DNA of 64,000 bases, taken from assembly GCF_032854445.1 (NCBI RefSeq), contig NC_088301.1, forward strand, positions 17,991,223 to 18,055,222, in the 5' to 3' direction. The position numbers and the translations under genes are program-made. The notes beneath the pieces are model-generated. The model saw only the letters and a list, made by a program, of their open reading frames with translations, was not told the DNA's origin and did not search any database. The stretch is from Liolophura sinensis. Its lineage: Eukaryota > Mollusca > Polyplacophora > Chitonida > Chitonidae. Positions 1 through 13,800 of this stretch are shown here, piece by piece (the first letter of the stretch is position 1; the number at the start of each line of letters is the position of its first letter).

Positions 1-132
1 CAGCTGCGTTGCAAGGTAGTGCTCAACAGTTAGCCCAAAGCTAAACTGGACCTTCCTACCGTGACTCCAAGATTCGGTCATATAGACTTCCACGCGGACA
101 ATTTCACTAGGAAAAACTGCGCGAACCCTACC

Positions 133-586
133 GTTATCTTTGCTTTCCACCGATTCCCCAAAACGCCCGAAATGTAATATGTCAAAGCCGACATTGGTAA
201 ACCATCTTTCAACAATAATCCAGCTGTTTAAACTTTCGGATCGGACAACTTAAATCAATGTCTGCCATGTTTGTAATTTTATTTTTCATTTTCAGGCAAG
301 ATGATGAGCCACGAATATTTTATCCTACCCAACGTTCTCTTTACGAATTGCACGCCCTGTAAACAGAATTTTGGGTGGAATAAATTTATTGCGGCCCATC
401 ACCCTCCCCGAAGACGGAAAAAAATCAGAAAAAAAAAAAAGATTCAATCATGGCAAACGCTGATTTGAGTTGTCCGATTTTAAAGTTTAAACATCAGGAT
501 TACTGTTGAACGATGGTTTACCAATGCTGGTTTTGAAATATTTCATTTCGGGCCTTTTAGGGAATCGGTGGATAGCAAATATAAGT
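133..586. repeat. Foldback (hairpin) repeat
   Basis: Arms at about 133-270 and 447-586 are reverse complements; for example CATTGGTAAACCATC in the left arm pairs with GATGGTTTACCAATG in the right. The loop of about 175 bases is A/T-rich with a poly-A stretch. No target duplication was fixed. It is likely a small MITE-like element. A 143-codon minus-strand frame (487-918) overlaps it and is not credible. Confidence 0.7.
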
Positions 587-2150
587 TTATTTATTTTATT
601 TTTTGTGTCTTGCACTCTGAACCTTGTTTGGGCGTTGTTGTAAGGCTCATAGTGGGGTTCCTGCATAGTCTCTGGTCTCTGTATGGGATCAGCAGTTTTT
701 ATAGCAAGAATCTGAAAATACAGGAAATACTTCAACTTAGACCTTCGATATAAGTTCAGCCTACAAGTTTGTGTGCAGCATACTGTTAACAGCCTAAGCC
801 CATGGGTTAACTGACCACCACCCAAAAATATGTTAAGTAAGTCTCTGTACAACTGCCAGTACAATTGACTATCATGCACACTGCCTGACCATTGGGCAGC
901 CATCTTTGTTATCAACATTTGAATTCACGTGGGATTCATGCAAAGTAAATCAGTATATGCACAAAGATAACACTGCAATATTTATGATAAGCAAAGTTAC
1001 ATTTTTGGAAAAAATGAATTGTGAATAAATTATTCATTACGTGACATTAAGTCAAAGGGCTCACTCTTTATCAGATCACCTGTTTTTACCTTCTTCGTTT
1101 TTTCATAATTTTTTTAACTTTTTGGGAGTCGGACATTAAGATTTTTACATGTTTTTTTGGGTGTGTATGTGTATCACGTGCTGTAACAGTTTCTCACACA
1201 CACTAAAAAAACCGCTAATATATACATTTGGGAATACATTATTTTCGTTATTCTTCACCGGACCTTGTTGAAGTCCATCTTTTTGATATAGGCCTACCAT
1301 CGTTATGTGTTGACCTTTTCACAACGATATTTCGATAGTTAGGTAATTAAACCAAGGTCAAATTAATGCTCTTTTTAATTTGATGAAAAAAGTACCTAAA
1401 ATGCGAAGAAAGCCAGCCATGACTCGATGTACATCAGGCCCTCTACGGAACATTATCCTGCGTTGTAATCGGCTAATAGTGGCGGTTACATCATCCCGCA
1501 CAGTCTTACGTGCTAGACATACTAGACTTGAAAATATCTCCTAAACAGTCCCCCGTGGTTATGAGAAAGCTGTAATTGGTCATCAGTCTGAGAAATACAG
1601 ACCTGGAGCACCACAGGGGGTGCACCTGATGTGCTTCTCTCCAAGTAAACACAGCGACCTGACAAAAAAACAAAATGGTCTTGGGCAAAAATCGGGTACC
1701 ACGCCCGTACACGGTGGGGTGTGTTTAATTTAAGATGGTTTTGCCTATCGCTTAAAACACTTTCTGGACAAATTTGATCAAGCATCCGCCTATATTTGGC
1801 TGGGTATCCCTATAGTGGTATTTTCCTTAAGCAACCTCCTTATCATACTTGAGCAATTCACGTAATTTGCTGAAGTTTTGTGTAGTGTTTGACTTAAGTT
1901 ATTTTCAGAAACACTTTATGTTGGACTTCAGCAAAATACTACCGACTTTAGCTATTTACTGAACTTAAGAAACTTTGTGAAACCTGGCGCAGATCAATTG
2001 CCATCATTCTCACAGCGACAGATCATCCTGCGAATTGACCCAGGGGATTCTCCCAGTACTCGGTTGAAGTTGTGATGCAAGAGGAATAGCCGATGAAATA
2101 GGGCAAGCTAAAATATTCGTTGCTAACCATCAGCCTAGTGCATGCCGTTC
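587..2150. other. Stretch without recognisable gene
   Basis: AT-rich non-coding sequence. Short open frames at 1,506-1,785 on the minus strand have no family resemblance and no splice partners that I can see. Confidence 0.5.
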
Positions 2151-3200
2151 AATACAGTCTGATGTTGGTATTTGAACAAGTTTTGTCTAATACGAATTAT
2201 ACCGTGAGTATATGAGAGTGTCTTTGATAGACATTTACTACGATTTATTTATTTGATTATGATTTACGCCGTACTCAAGAATATTTCACGTATGCGACTG
2301 CGTCCGGCATTATGGTGGGAGGAAACTAGACAGAGCCGGAGGAAACCCACCACCATCCGCAGGTTGCTGACAAAACTTCGACATTTATAACGAAGCTAAA
2401 CTGATAAGCAGGTGCCCCATTTCGCGTTGCGATGTGGCGTTAAGCGATAATCATTCATTTATTCATTCATTTTACATTGCAATTGTACGATATTCTGTTA
2501 GCCGAAGAAGATAGAGTCGAGCTTTCATTGGAAGAATACTGTATATAATGTGTATAGATTTACAATACTTGTAATATATTTAAACTTGTCAAACATACAG
2601 TCTGACGATATATGAACGATTATAAAAAAGTAGTTCAAGTTAATCCCCTCCTCCATTATCACACTTTATAGGCACTATTCCTATTTTGCAATTTATAAGA
2701 ATCGAAACTCATTTTCCTATTCCACACAACGGTTCTGAGCCAGGCATGTTAACCCTGGACCACTGTCGACAATGCGTTTGAAATTAAGAAATATTGTAGT
2801 GAATACAGAGTTCCTCTGAACTCCAAATTATTTTTTTTTATTATGTATAAAAATATGATTGCGTGAACCAACACGAGACTTTGTTTATAGCTTACTTCTC
2901 CCCAACGAGACGCCAAATATGTGGAAATGATATTGGTTCAAGTAATCGTAGGGATAAATCAAGAGGGATCCCGCAAGAAAACGCCTTAAAATGAAAAAAA
3001 CTGCTTTTGACCCAACAATTGTCTTTGAAAAAACAAAAAGCATAAATCGCGTCACTCCAATTTTTCTCGCACATGTTCTTTATTAATTGTACTTCATATT
3101 TAAGTAAGTTTTACTTGATTTTCTACATGAAAACGTACACCTCACTGCTACACCGAAGTGGGACGATTTCCTATCCAATTGCAAGCGGTCCTTTATCGGT
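2100..3200. repeat. Dispersed repeat, inverted relative to 22.8-23.6 kb
   Basis: Blocks around 2,160-2,240 (TGTCTTTGATAGACATTTACT) and 2,850-3,060 (ATGATTGCGTGAAC, AAACGCCTTAAAATG) reappear reverse-complemented at about 23,380-23,490 and 22,830-23,120. A SINE interrupts this copy at about 2,239-2,385. Between 3,200 and 4,430 nothing else is recognised. Confidence 0.55.
2239..2385 (-). mobile_element. SINE family 1 fragment
   Basis: It carries the family tail TTTACGCCGTACTCAAGAAT, then ATTTCACGTATGCGAC, then GGCATTATGGTGGGAGGAAA, read from the tail end. The tRNA-like head is missing. Confidence 0.75.
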
Positions 3201-4427
3201 GTCGACTGTTAAATCTTACCGCACTGGAATTTTATTGGTAGGACATTTTAATCTCTGAGAAAAGCAAACATATCGGTATGAAAATTGGTATCTGAAATAT
3301 GGTAATTTGCAAAGTAGGTCTACGTAACTCAGCATAAAAACCAAGTGACAAACATGCACGTTTATTCCTACTAAAGGCATCGAAACGCCGCGAACAACTA
3401 TAAGCAGCCTGCACGTTTTCTCGCACAAATAACGTTAGAACATCGAGATTACCAGGGGCTAGATCATATAATGCTGAACTGGAATTCCTGTTTGCAACTA
3501 TTAGGATGCTCTCTCCATAGCTCACAAATTATTAATATGGTAGTCTCCGTACATCTGTTTATACATACTCTTATTGGTCAAAATATAGTTTATAACTGAG
3601 GGCTAGGCGATCTGAGGCCGATTCCACACAGCCATTTCTGACTAAAGTCAGAATTCAAAAAAAAATTACGATGCTTAGTTTTAGGTGCTGTAAGTTGAAA
3701 TTTGGAAACATTTATCTTAAAGTAACATTGTTCAGGTGAACAAAATTACTAAAGCCCCAAAATAAGGTTTACAATTGTGATTCAAAATTTGATTTGAATC
3801 AGAAATGGATGTGTGGAATCGGCCCGTCGACTAGGTAACGTGTCCAGATTGTCATGTCAGTCGAACTGTATGTTCATTAGGCTTTGATGACAATGTGAGG
3901 GGGAAGACACCTATATTCATTGTGTATGCAAGGAGGACATTTTCTACTCCTAAAACGATGTCTGTATCAAATATCGTAAATATTCATTTATTTGGCTAAT
4001 GTTAAACGCCATATTCCTCATTATGTAGGGCCAACACATGAGACGATGTCTCATCATGTATCAGACTGAGAGGACCTTTTCTTATCAGGCGATATAATTT
4101 TGTCTGACATCAACAGAACTATCCAAATAAGCACATAGTATGTAATCAAAAGAGGAGAAAAGTTAAAGCTCAAGCAAAACAAAAGCCCTGTTTTATTTCG
4201 AGAGGTGATGTAAACGTGACAATGTAGTAAACACAGAAGCGTATAATACAAGAGTTGTCATCATGACAAAATGGTGCGCAAAAATGTACACATTAATAAA
4301 ACTGGATTATGTGAAAATATTTATTATGTATTATATTATTCCCCTTTAATACCATATAGGGATAGCTTGTCCAGAATACATACGACGCCAGAAAATCGTT
4401 CAGTAACAATATAGAAAATAATGACGA

Positions 4428-4580
4428 TTTGGTATTTTACGTCGTAGCTAAGAATATTTTACATATACGACGGCGGCCCGCATTATGATGGGACAAAACC
4501 AGGCAGAGCCCGGTGGAAAGCTACGATCATGCGCAGGTTGTTGCCAGACCTTCCCCCGTATACGGCCGGACAGAGACCGA
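4428..4580 (-). mobile_element. SINE family 1 fragment
   Basis: Tail and middle are present: TTTTACGTCGTAGCTAAGAA, CATTATGATGGGACAAAACC and CGCAGGTTGTTGCCAGACC. It accounts for the open frame starting at 4,529. The 4,580-5,079 stretch beyond it shows no gene. Confidence 0.75.
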
Positions 4581-5079
4581 AATTACCTGACGTACATACA
4601 TATACACAGGAGTATGTCACGCTTACTGTCACGGCCCAAGACTGTCCATGGTTGACAGTGACTTGGAGACGAAAAATCGTTTACTATAGTTCTTCAGAAC
4701 TCGCATTGTTTCACACAGTAGAGGGAAGGTATACATGCGAACCACCATATGGCCACGGAGCAGTGGTATACATCAGTTTCTATCCATTTACATGTATTTC
4801 TGGTATGAGCTAAACACGCTGTTAACCAATAGAACAAATTGTTACATAACAAAGATTACAATAAAACCACACACGTTCAAGAAAAAAAAACTGTATGCTA
4901 TATATAAGTATATAGGTATAATTATGGTTATGGTATAAAAGTAATTCTAGGCCATTGCTAATTACATGTAGATTCTTGGTTTCCACTTTCAGATCCAAAG
5001 ATTAGCAACGGCTGGAAATATATAAGCCACAGGTAATGTTGTATCCCATACTACGGTGAGAATGGGACGAATATGATTT

Positions 5080-5154
5080 TTACACAAAGTTAGCGTATGT
5101 GTGGGTGGTCTCCAGATACCTCAAAGCCACATGATGCAGGAACTGGAACTGATT
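5080..5154 (-). CDS. Gene 1 exon 25: last exon with stop codon
   Basis: The last coding exon has 75 bases including TAA (5,080-5,082), starting in phase 0 after TTTACAG. It encodes [19 protein letters not shown] and YANFV, the closing helix of D2. No obvious AATAAA follows closely on the minus strand, so the 3' end of the transcript is not placed. Confidence 0.83.
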   Translation of the reverse strand, partial: NQFQFLHHVALRYLETTHTYANFV

Positions 5155-8100
5155 CTGTAAAGAAAATATTCGAAAGATATTACTAACACCTGCATACGAG
5201 TTGGTGGGTGTGTGCATGGTACTAATCACTTTACAAAAATGATCATCTATCGACAAAAAATCATGGAATCCAGTCATCCAGGAATACAGGCAAGATGTTC
5301 TTTCATTGGGTTGTTTGGTAGAAATTCGTCATTTGTGCTGAAGGGATTCAAGTTTTACACTATTTTCACAGCGCCATTTGCAGGAAAGTGGGAACACTTT
5401 ACATCAACAAAGGTGAGGCAGAGTGGCCCCATGTACATTCTTAAGAATTTGGTCCACCGGAGTCCCTGCATACAAATAAATATATATTTATATACATTTT
5501 GACTATCTGACTATAACCAGATACTTCCTCTCCGGCCGTCTGGGAACGTCTGGCAGCAACTTGCGGATGGCCGTGGGTTTCGTCCTACCATAATGCTGGC
5601 CGCCGTCGTATAACCGAAATATCCTTGAGTATGTTGTAAAATACCAATCAAATAAATAAAAAATAAATATAACTAGATATTGTGTGTTATTTACCAGGTC
5701 TGTAATGATTTGTGGCCTGCTGGCCCTCATCTGTTTCACCGTGTGGATGATGTTCACTTCCTGGTCCATCATCAGTCTCTCTATCACCGACGTGGCCACA
5801 CAGTACAGACCGCTTTTCGTAACGCCGTCTCTGAACATCAAAATCATTACATCACTATATGATACCTGGCGCTTACATGTACCACTCAGTTGACACATTA
5901 CTTGGAAGTGAGGAGCATAACGTATTGTCCTTCAGTTGCATGTACATGTAGGTCCATGTATAAAGTTTGAAGGAATGTATATACATGTATTGGCCACATC
6001 AAAAATGATAATTTGCTGTCCAAATGGTATTGTCAGCCAGTTGCATCATTCCAACCCCAAGGCATTAATTATCGTCCATACATGGGGCAAGAGCAATGAA
6101 GCAATCCCATACTAGGACTGCAGTATATACTTACCTACAGTGTACCAAAACTGGTGCGTTGCTTGTCTTTTGTTGCCACTTGGTTGCGGTCTCAATAACG
6201 GACAGAAGTGAGGGTATCGAGGAGGGGGTTGGATCCCCAGCCCAAAACTTACACCGGAACTGCTTAATAGGGTGGGCTGCGTTCTGTAGTATACAGAATA
6301 GTAGAATACTAAAGTTGATGTTTTAGACGATTAGCAAATGAGTAGAATTCCCTGTGTAAAATAAATATCCTGTGCACAATGTTAAAATTGTGTATGGTGG
6401 TGTGCAGACGATATAAATACGTGTTAAATGTTGGAAATCCTCAGCAAAGAAATTGTGAGGTATGTGTAAGGAAAGAGAATTGATGAATGAATATGGTTTA
6501 AGGGAGAAGAAAATTTAGATATCAATCAAATACCACTGAAAAGAGTATCCTCATAGGTGCATGCCATACAAAATTCTAATATGTACCTCATGATAAATTG
6601 TAAATAAAGCCCTTGCCAACATCGGCTGTGGGTGACTCCATTTTGCCTAAGAAGTCTTTTGTGTTAGAAGGAGAATTGCCGTCGGAAGCCGAAGTGCACT
6701 TCGTACATTGCCGATAGAACTCATCTTCCCAGAAGGTAGCGAACAGTACAGTTCGTTTTCCGCTTGACGATCAGGAAACCGGAATGTTGGACGTAGGTTC
6801 CGAGTTTAAACGAACAAGCTGGCAGTTTTAACGACTCTCACTAGCTGAGGTGTTAAAGATGGAGGACGCGAAGGACAGCGATTTATGTCAGCTTTGCCCT
6901 GCTCAGGTTTTGTATGGTGAGGAAAAATGGAAGCATTATGAAGCAGGCACCACCAGACAGAAAAAATATGCTCTTTTCAACCTATAGTGGCATGTTTTTA
7001 AGTTTTCTTCTCATTTAACGTCATGTCTGCAATATCTCTGTCATAGCGTGGAGAGAATGTGTTTAATGCAAAGCTAAGGTATATAACCGATGGCATAGTG
7101 TTTAGGGTAATCTATCAAACGCTATCAAATTGATATGTACATCCAGACAGACCGTATTCGAGTCAGCAATTTGCTACTATCTATGCATTTACATGAACAG
7201 TTAGAATAAAACCCCGACTGAGGTAAACTCACAAGAAGTCGTATTTCACCGGTTACGTGCGACCGTTTGCCAGATATCACACTCTCGTCGCTACAGTGGT
7301 CTTACTTTCTATGCCGTATGTCTAATTATTTTACAACTTCTTCTGTAAACTATTGACCCAGAAGAAACTGTCATCCAGAAGACTTTCACCAATATGACCA
7401 ATGTGAGCTCCTGCTGGCTTCCCTTCCAGTCGTTCGTGGAACGGGAAAAAGTCGTTCCAGTTTTTTCCCGTGGCTCTGCTCGGTTTTCCGTGGTCATTTA
7501 TGTAGAAGTAAAATATTATTGCGTCGTGTGTAAAGCTCCAATCAAGGAAAAAATTAATTAATAAAAATGATTAAAATGATGTGTTTGCCACATCGTGGCT
7601 GAGTTGTAGCGGTCAACGAATTGTTTGAGCATTCATGCTTCTTCATAAGCTGTCTACCTCATGAATTCCTCCATACAGACACCATTCGTTTATCTCATAT
7701 TTGTGTCAGGACGCCATGAGAGTAGCTTAAGGTCATTTTGTCATGATATTGCAGAATCAGGAACACTTACCATGTCTTTGTGAGACAGATGGAACATTGC
7801 AGATCTCAGGAACACTTACCGCGTCCTTGTGAGATAAATGGTACGTCCACACAGTAAAACCCTCAAACTCTTCTTTGTCCTTGACCTGCACCACAAATGG
7901 GTCAAATAGTTTTCCTTCCGCTGGCCAGTATACTCCAAAGTCCTAAAAGGAAACATGACACTTAAAATGTCATTTAAACTGACTTGTGTATTCATGTATT
8001 TCTACACTGGCGTTTTGTGCCCCAGTTTAACAAGCTCTATGACTGCACCACGACACATGTACGTATTTATGTTTTTATATCATTTGATTAAAACAATAAC

Positions 8101-10805
8101 CACATTTCTGCTCGCAGTTTTAATCTCTAAAAAGCAATAAGGTATTTCTGTTTAGGATGTGTTAACAAAACATCCCCACGTGAGCCTGAGCACCACATAC
8201 CATTCACATCCGAGTGACACAAAGGCGGAAGTGTACTTGCATCTCTTATAAGACTAACCGTATCATCTGGCTCTACCAAGTCTATCATGACGATGACAGT
8301 TATGTCGTGGTCATACACCAGTCGCCAGAAATCCAGGACTGTGTCGGGTAGAGGAGTCTGAGTGATGATTAGACCCCTCTTGGATTTTAATGCCTGTAAC
8401 ACAATTGTGAAGATGCACAATGATACAAAGAATCCGTAAGTCAAAAAAACTTTTATTTATTACCACGAAATACGTAGCCGTGAACATACAGCTGGGGGCT
8501 GAACAAAATAAATGAACTGTGACTAAAATACAGTAAAAACAAAGCTAATACAAACAACAAGTGACTAGCGTCAGTCTGAGTTAGTCCCAAAAGAGCATGC
8601 CTTTAACCTGCCTAACTAGCTAATAAGACGCTTGTATATCCAGAGAACTGTCAAGTACTTGGTGGCAGCAGTACTTTACTTACTGGCAGGTACACAGCAT
8701 TGATGTAGTTATTCCCGTTAGGTACAGGTGTGGACAGGTACGGTCTGCATGTGTCCGCTGTGGCGAACAGAAAAACACACAACACGTATGTACAGTATTT
8801 GGAGATTATACATTTTAAAATGGTTGCCCAAATATACATAGAGACTGACATAATCTAACTATCAATCAAATATGACAAACCTGCCAGGATTCTGTCTGAT
8901 CTGTTTTTGGAGACGTTGTCCGGATGACGTGCCGCGGTGAGAACAGCTTTATCCAGGGGAGCTGTCAGCCTCTGGAGAGACTGTGACAGAAGCAAACCGA
9001 TCGTGAGAAATATGCTGAATGTAACTACTAACAAGAAGGAAGCGGACACAAACACATTATGAAACGTTTGGAATGTAACTACCATTAAGAGAGGAATCAA
9101 CTCAGACAAACAAATCATGAAACGTGGGGAATGTAACTACCAGCAAGAGGAAAGCCAACTCAAATAAGCAGATCATGAAACTTGAGGGACGTAAACTACA
9201 CGTACCAGCGAGAAGGAAGCCAACTTAAACAAACAGATTGTAGATGTAACTACCATTAAGAGGGACACCAACTCAAAACGTTCCCTTGACGTTAGGCTGT
9301 GGCGTTGTTACAAAGGCATTTATAGCATTCTCTAGAATGAATCTCTGAGTTTTCAACTGTAGTTATATTTCTGATTATCGATTGCCCTAAATGACCAAAC
9401 ATTTCCTCTACAAAAGTGCATTTAGCAGCAAATAAATGTCACCAAATATTTTTATGGTGCTGAAACTCAAAATTTTCCATTAGAATATTATCTCACGTTC
9501 TAGGCTAGCCTCATATCACCTTTTTGAACCTCAGGTTCAGGAAAAATGAGCAAGTTAGTCATGGATGAAAGTTAAGATCATGTAGGGTGTTTGCATACCA
9601 CATACGCAGTAATAACCGCTACATAAGCTGTACCACTTTACAGCACTTGGCAGTGTTTCAAGTTATAAATCCTGCAGAAAAACGTATAACACTTGCACCA
9701 GAAGCTAAATATGTTTTGTCTGTGTTTTAATTGATGACATATTGTCGACAAAAGGGTCACATGATAAGTGTGTCACGCGTAATTATGGCAGTTAATGACG
9801 TGGCCATTTCATTGTACCTGGAAGTTGATAATTTGCGTTGCTGTTTTTATGTTTATTTTATGGGGATGGAGTCTGGGAGTAAATATTTGACTTCTATGAT
9901 TAGTGAAGGGGTTTATCCACACCTGAAAATGTCCCACCATCTTGGTCATGCCGGTCTCTGGGTCAGAGTTACACAGATCGGCAAAAACACGAGGGAATTC
10001 CGCACCAGGAACACTGCTACTTCTAAGCTTCAAAGCTTCGGCTAGGGCTTCGTGAAGGAATTTGTACTGCTCCTAAAGAATGATGAACACAAATGGCTTA
10101 ATTAGCATAGGTTCGAATTTTATCACACTTATTGTTAACAGAGTCAATCGTGAAAATGACAAACAAAGCCAGCATTGTTGCCTTTTTCACAGCAATAGGT
10201 TCATTATGGAGAAATATTAAGCTAAGGTGAAACAGATAACAGGGGAGGTAAGTCTATTCGATGTTTGTTTGAAGCAGTCAAATCAGCCAGATATACATGT
10301 AGGGTTGGACCGCCTTGTGACCTGGGGTAAATTAGACCTATTGAGACACGAAGGCTTCCGTATGTAATATCTGTGATATTTACCAGAGTCTGAACCATGT
10401 TAACTCGCTGTTCCCGGAGTTGCCTGACACAGGCAGGCACATCTACCACCCCCTCGTCATGAGCCTGGGCGATTAGGTAATCCAGAGCTATATATGTTCC
10501 CGTACGCCCGACACCGGCACTGTATGGGGGCAAAACAGCCTCCGTGAATACAGCATTATTACTGTTACTGCTTTTCTGTGGGAACTTACTGTGAAAATTG
10601 TGTCGCTAGTGTGGGAAATAAGTCACCAAAATGCTTTGATGGTGTATGGTGCATGTATAACAAATTTACACTAGATAGGTAATTTTACCTTTGAAATTCT
10701 TTCATAAACGCAAACAAACGTTATAAAAATACAACTGAGCACAGGGACAGTAAAATCAATACTTTCTTTTGGGTAGAAAAGTCATCCGGCTTTTACTCTC
10801 ACTCT

Positions 10806-10848
<43 letters not shown>

Positions 10849-13800
10849 ACTTGGTTTTTTAAAACACCCTAGAAAGGGTTAAAATGACACGAAAGGTTTA
10901 GTGGGCTACCTGCAGTGTACGACGACTGGTCCACTCAGAGGTGTCTGATAACCGTTAACTTTGTCCCGGAAGTCCAGCAGCGCTGCAGCGTGCGCAGGTG
11001 TACCGTGATCGGGCCAGGCCGTAAAGTGGAACTGTTTGACAGTATAGCTTTCCGTCTTTCTCTGAACACCAAAATCAGATATGTCACAACGACGGCGTAG
11101 ACAGAAGTTAACCTCAGATGTTGTTTAGAGAAAAACAAAGAACGTTCGTCGTACTGTCTTCTCCAATCATTTTACATTTATCATTGGGAGAGATTTGCAT
11201 ACCACACACAAATGTTTTTTTTCTTTTGTTAAGTTTTCTTTGTAAAAAATTTGTTTGGTAACATCATGTAACATTTGTCATTTGTTCAATAATGCATAAA
11301 CATGTACAAGAATAGGTTATTTACATATAAAAGGGTGGGTATATGCAATTTGTTCACCAGTTGGATTGATCAATTCGTACATATACGTGCACAATTTTGA
11401 ATGTGACTTTCAGCAACATTTAAAGTCAATGAAAACGATACAACTAAATTTCCAGGACATAGATTTACAAATTCCAGAAAGTTTTCACTACATTGTGGTT
11501 TAATGGCTTTGATCACATGTTGTACATAAGCAGGCCAGGGCTAAATCATGACTGCGTTGTGGTAACATTATGACAAAGACATGCACGGCAATTGTCGCAG
11601 GTAAAATTATTTAATTATCCATTTATGATCAGAGTTAATCTTCTAAGCCAGAATTCTGCTGTTGAACCATAAATCTCCGAGATCTTCAGTTTGTCCCCTT
11701 GTATTATTTTTGTTTTTTATTGGTTGTTGAGTGAGACGAGAACATATTTTGTGTAGTGGTAGACCAGTAACGTCTAATAAATTGATATTAAAGTGACGCA
11801 TTTTTTTTGGCTAAGTCATGGTTCTAGTGGGCTACAATTTAAGCATTTACATGAAACTGTGGGAATAAAACCTTATCTGAGGCAAGCTGACAAGAGGCCG
11901 TATTTCACCAGATACATGTACGTGTGACAGTTTACCATCTATCAAATAGTCGCAGTTGCTCTTGTTTTAGTCTCCATGATTTAATCTTTTTATCTTACTT
12001 TAATATGTGTCAGTTGCAGAGTTCTCACGGTGAAATCCGCGTAATTCTCCTCATCCAGTAATGTCACTGTGATCAGGCCAAAAATCTCTGATCCTTCATC
12101 AGGCCAGTATTGACAGCACTTTCTCTACAAACAGAAACAATCTGTACAAATACTACTGAATATTGACGCCATGTGTATTTAAGTTGGCAGTGACCCCTGT
12201 GTTTCCAGAGGTGAAATCCATGTGTTGATTTTTGTTCAACTTTAGTCAGTTGAGTGACCTTTAGTAAATTAATTCTTCTACACGTGCAGAACGTCATAAA
12301 TATGTACAACATTGAAATGAACTTGCAAGCAGCCCATTCCAAAAAACAGTTATCATACGACTAAAATTTGTTAATTTCTTTTTTGACATAAAATGTGTAA
12401 ATGGGTTAATTTTGAGCAGGTATTTACGGAACACTGCTGACCTCGTGGTCTAGGTTTCCCCCGATGGGACCATTATAACCATGACACAATGACGTCACGA
12501 CAGATTGCCAGTTACTGTAAAGTACTTATTATTCCCTGGAATTTATTTTCGCGGATTTTGACCAGAAGTATGTTGGCGGGAATGAATTTTCTCGTATTTA
12601 AGAGAATACTGAAAAAAAGATCTTAAAATTTATATAGATAGATATATGTAACATACTTGTACCTTTGTTGTCTCTACTAGGTTGGTCACCATGACGATCT
12701 TCCCAGATTTCTGTTCCCAGATCATGCGCAGAAAGTCGTTCAGGATGACGCCATTAGGGCCTGTTCATGGGTCAATTCATAAAGCGTTTGTAAAATCCAT
12801 GACAACGGCAATTTTAACATTCGAATACACGCCAAATGACATTGATAAGACCAGAAAAGAAAAATCCTCGGTGTTTTAGTTATGGTAAGGACCAGTATCT
12901 TATTCTTCTGTACAAAGGCTACCAACAAAAACTAACAGAAATTATATTAGCGCATATTTAATTGAGTGTTTGTTTTATAATCACAAAATATTATTTTCAT
13001 CTGCGCACGCGTTACCACTGAAAATCAGCATGATCGGTAAAAATGTTCCTAAAATTTATAAAGCAGCCCGCATTATGTAACTTTTTAAACTTTAGAATCA
13101 TTTCAGCACTACGCATACATGTAGTAAAGGCATTGCTAGTCTAATATTTACTAAAAGTTCAATATTCTTGGTAAACAGAATAAATTTTGTTTCATTAGCG
13201 AATGGGAACATATTTTTGTAGACAAACTTCTCCGTTATAACCTTTTAAAGTCGTACGTTTCTAATATTTAAGGGTTTACCCTTTGCGAGTCAGTACTTTC
13301 TAAATGGGAACGTTTAAAAGAGATTCCATATTCTAAAAAAAATGATTACATGTCTTTAAGAATTACATTGTATTACCTTGCGATGCAATATATTTCTTTG
13401 GTTCGTTGTAACCCTGTAAATACAAAAATGTATTACGTATCGAGTCTGATTAGGCATTAGACAACATTCATCGGTGCATCTTGCATGAAAATATATTAAA
13501 GTCTAGTATACATTTGGTTATTCGTGCAGAATATTAAAATATTTTAGACTTCTCCACAACATTAGAATTCAATATTAACAGTAAATATAAATTGCACAGA
13601 TATCCAAGCATTCTACACCCACGACTCGATTCACGTCACGTCTTATGATTAGAGACGGAGTCTACCAGATTCAGTGTAAATGCTATAACCCACACTGATG
13701 TAACAAGCATTGATGTAGTCCGTGTCCTGGTCATCTGTCACGGACAATAAAACCCTGGAATGGTCATCTGGAACACACATAAGATGGAGTATAGATTTAG

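Noticed and set aside
7309-7497. Minus-strand open frame in the D2 region, at first suspected to be the missing WPD-like exon
   Set aside because: No frame matches a PTP block, while the exon at 6,135-6,283 fits by sequence and phase and completes D2.
10915-11100. Plus-strand frame over the WPD exon
   Set aside because: Antisense shadow of gene 1 exon 16.
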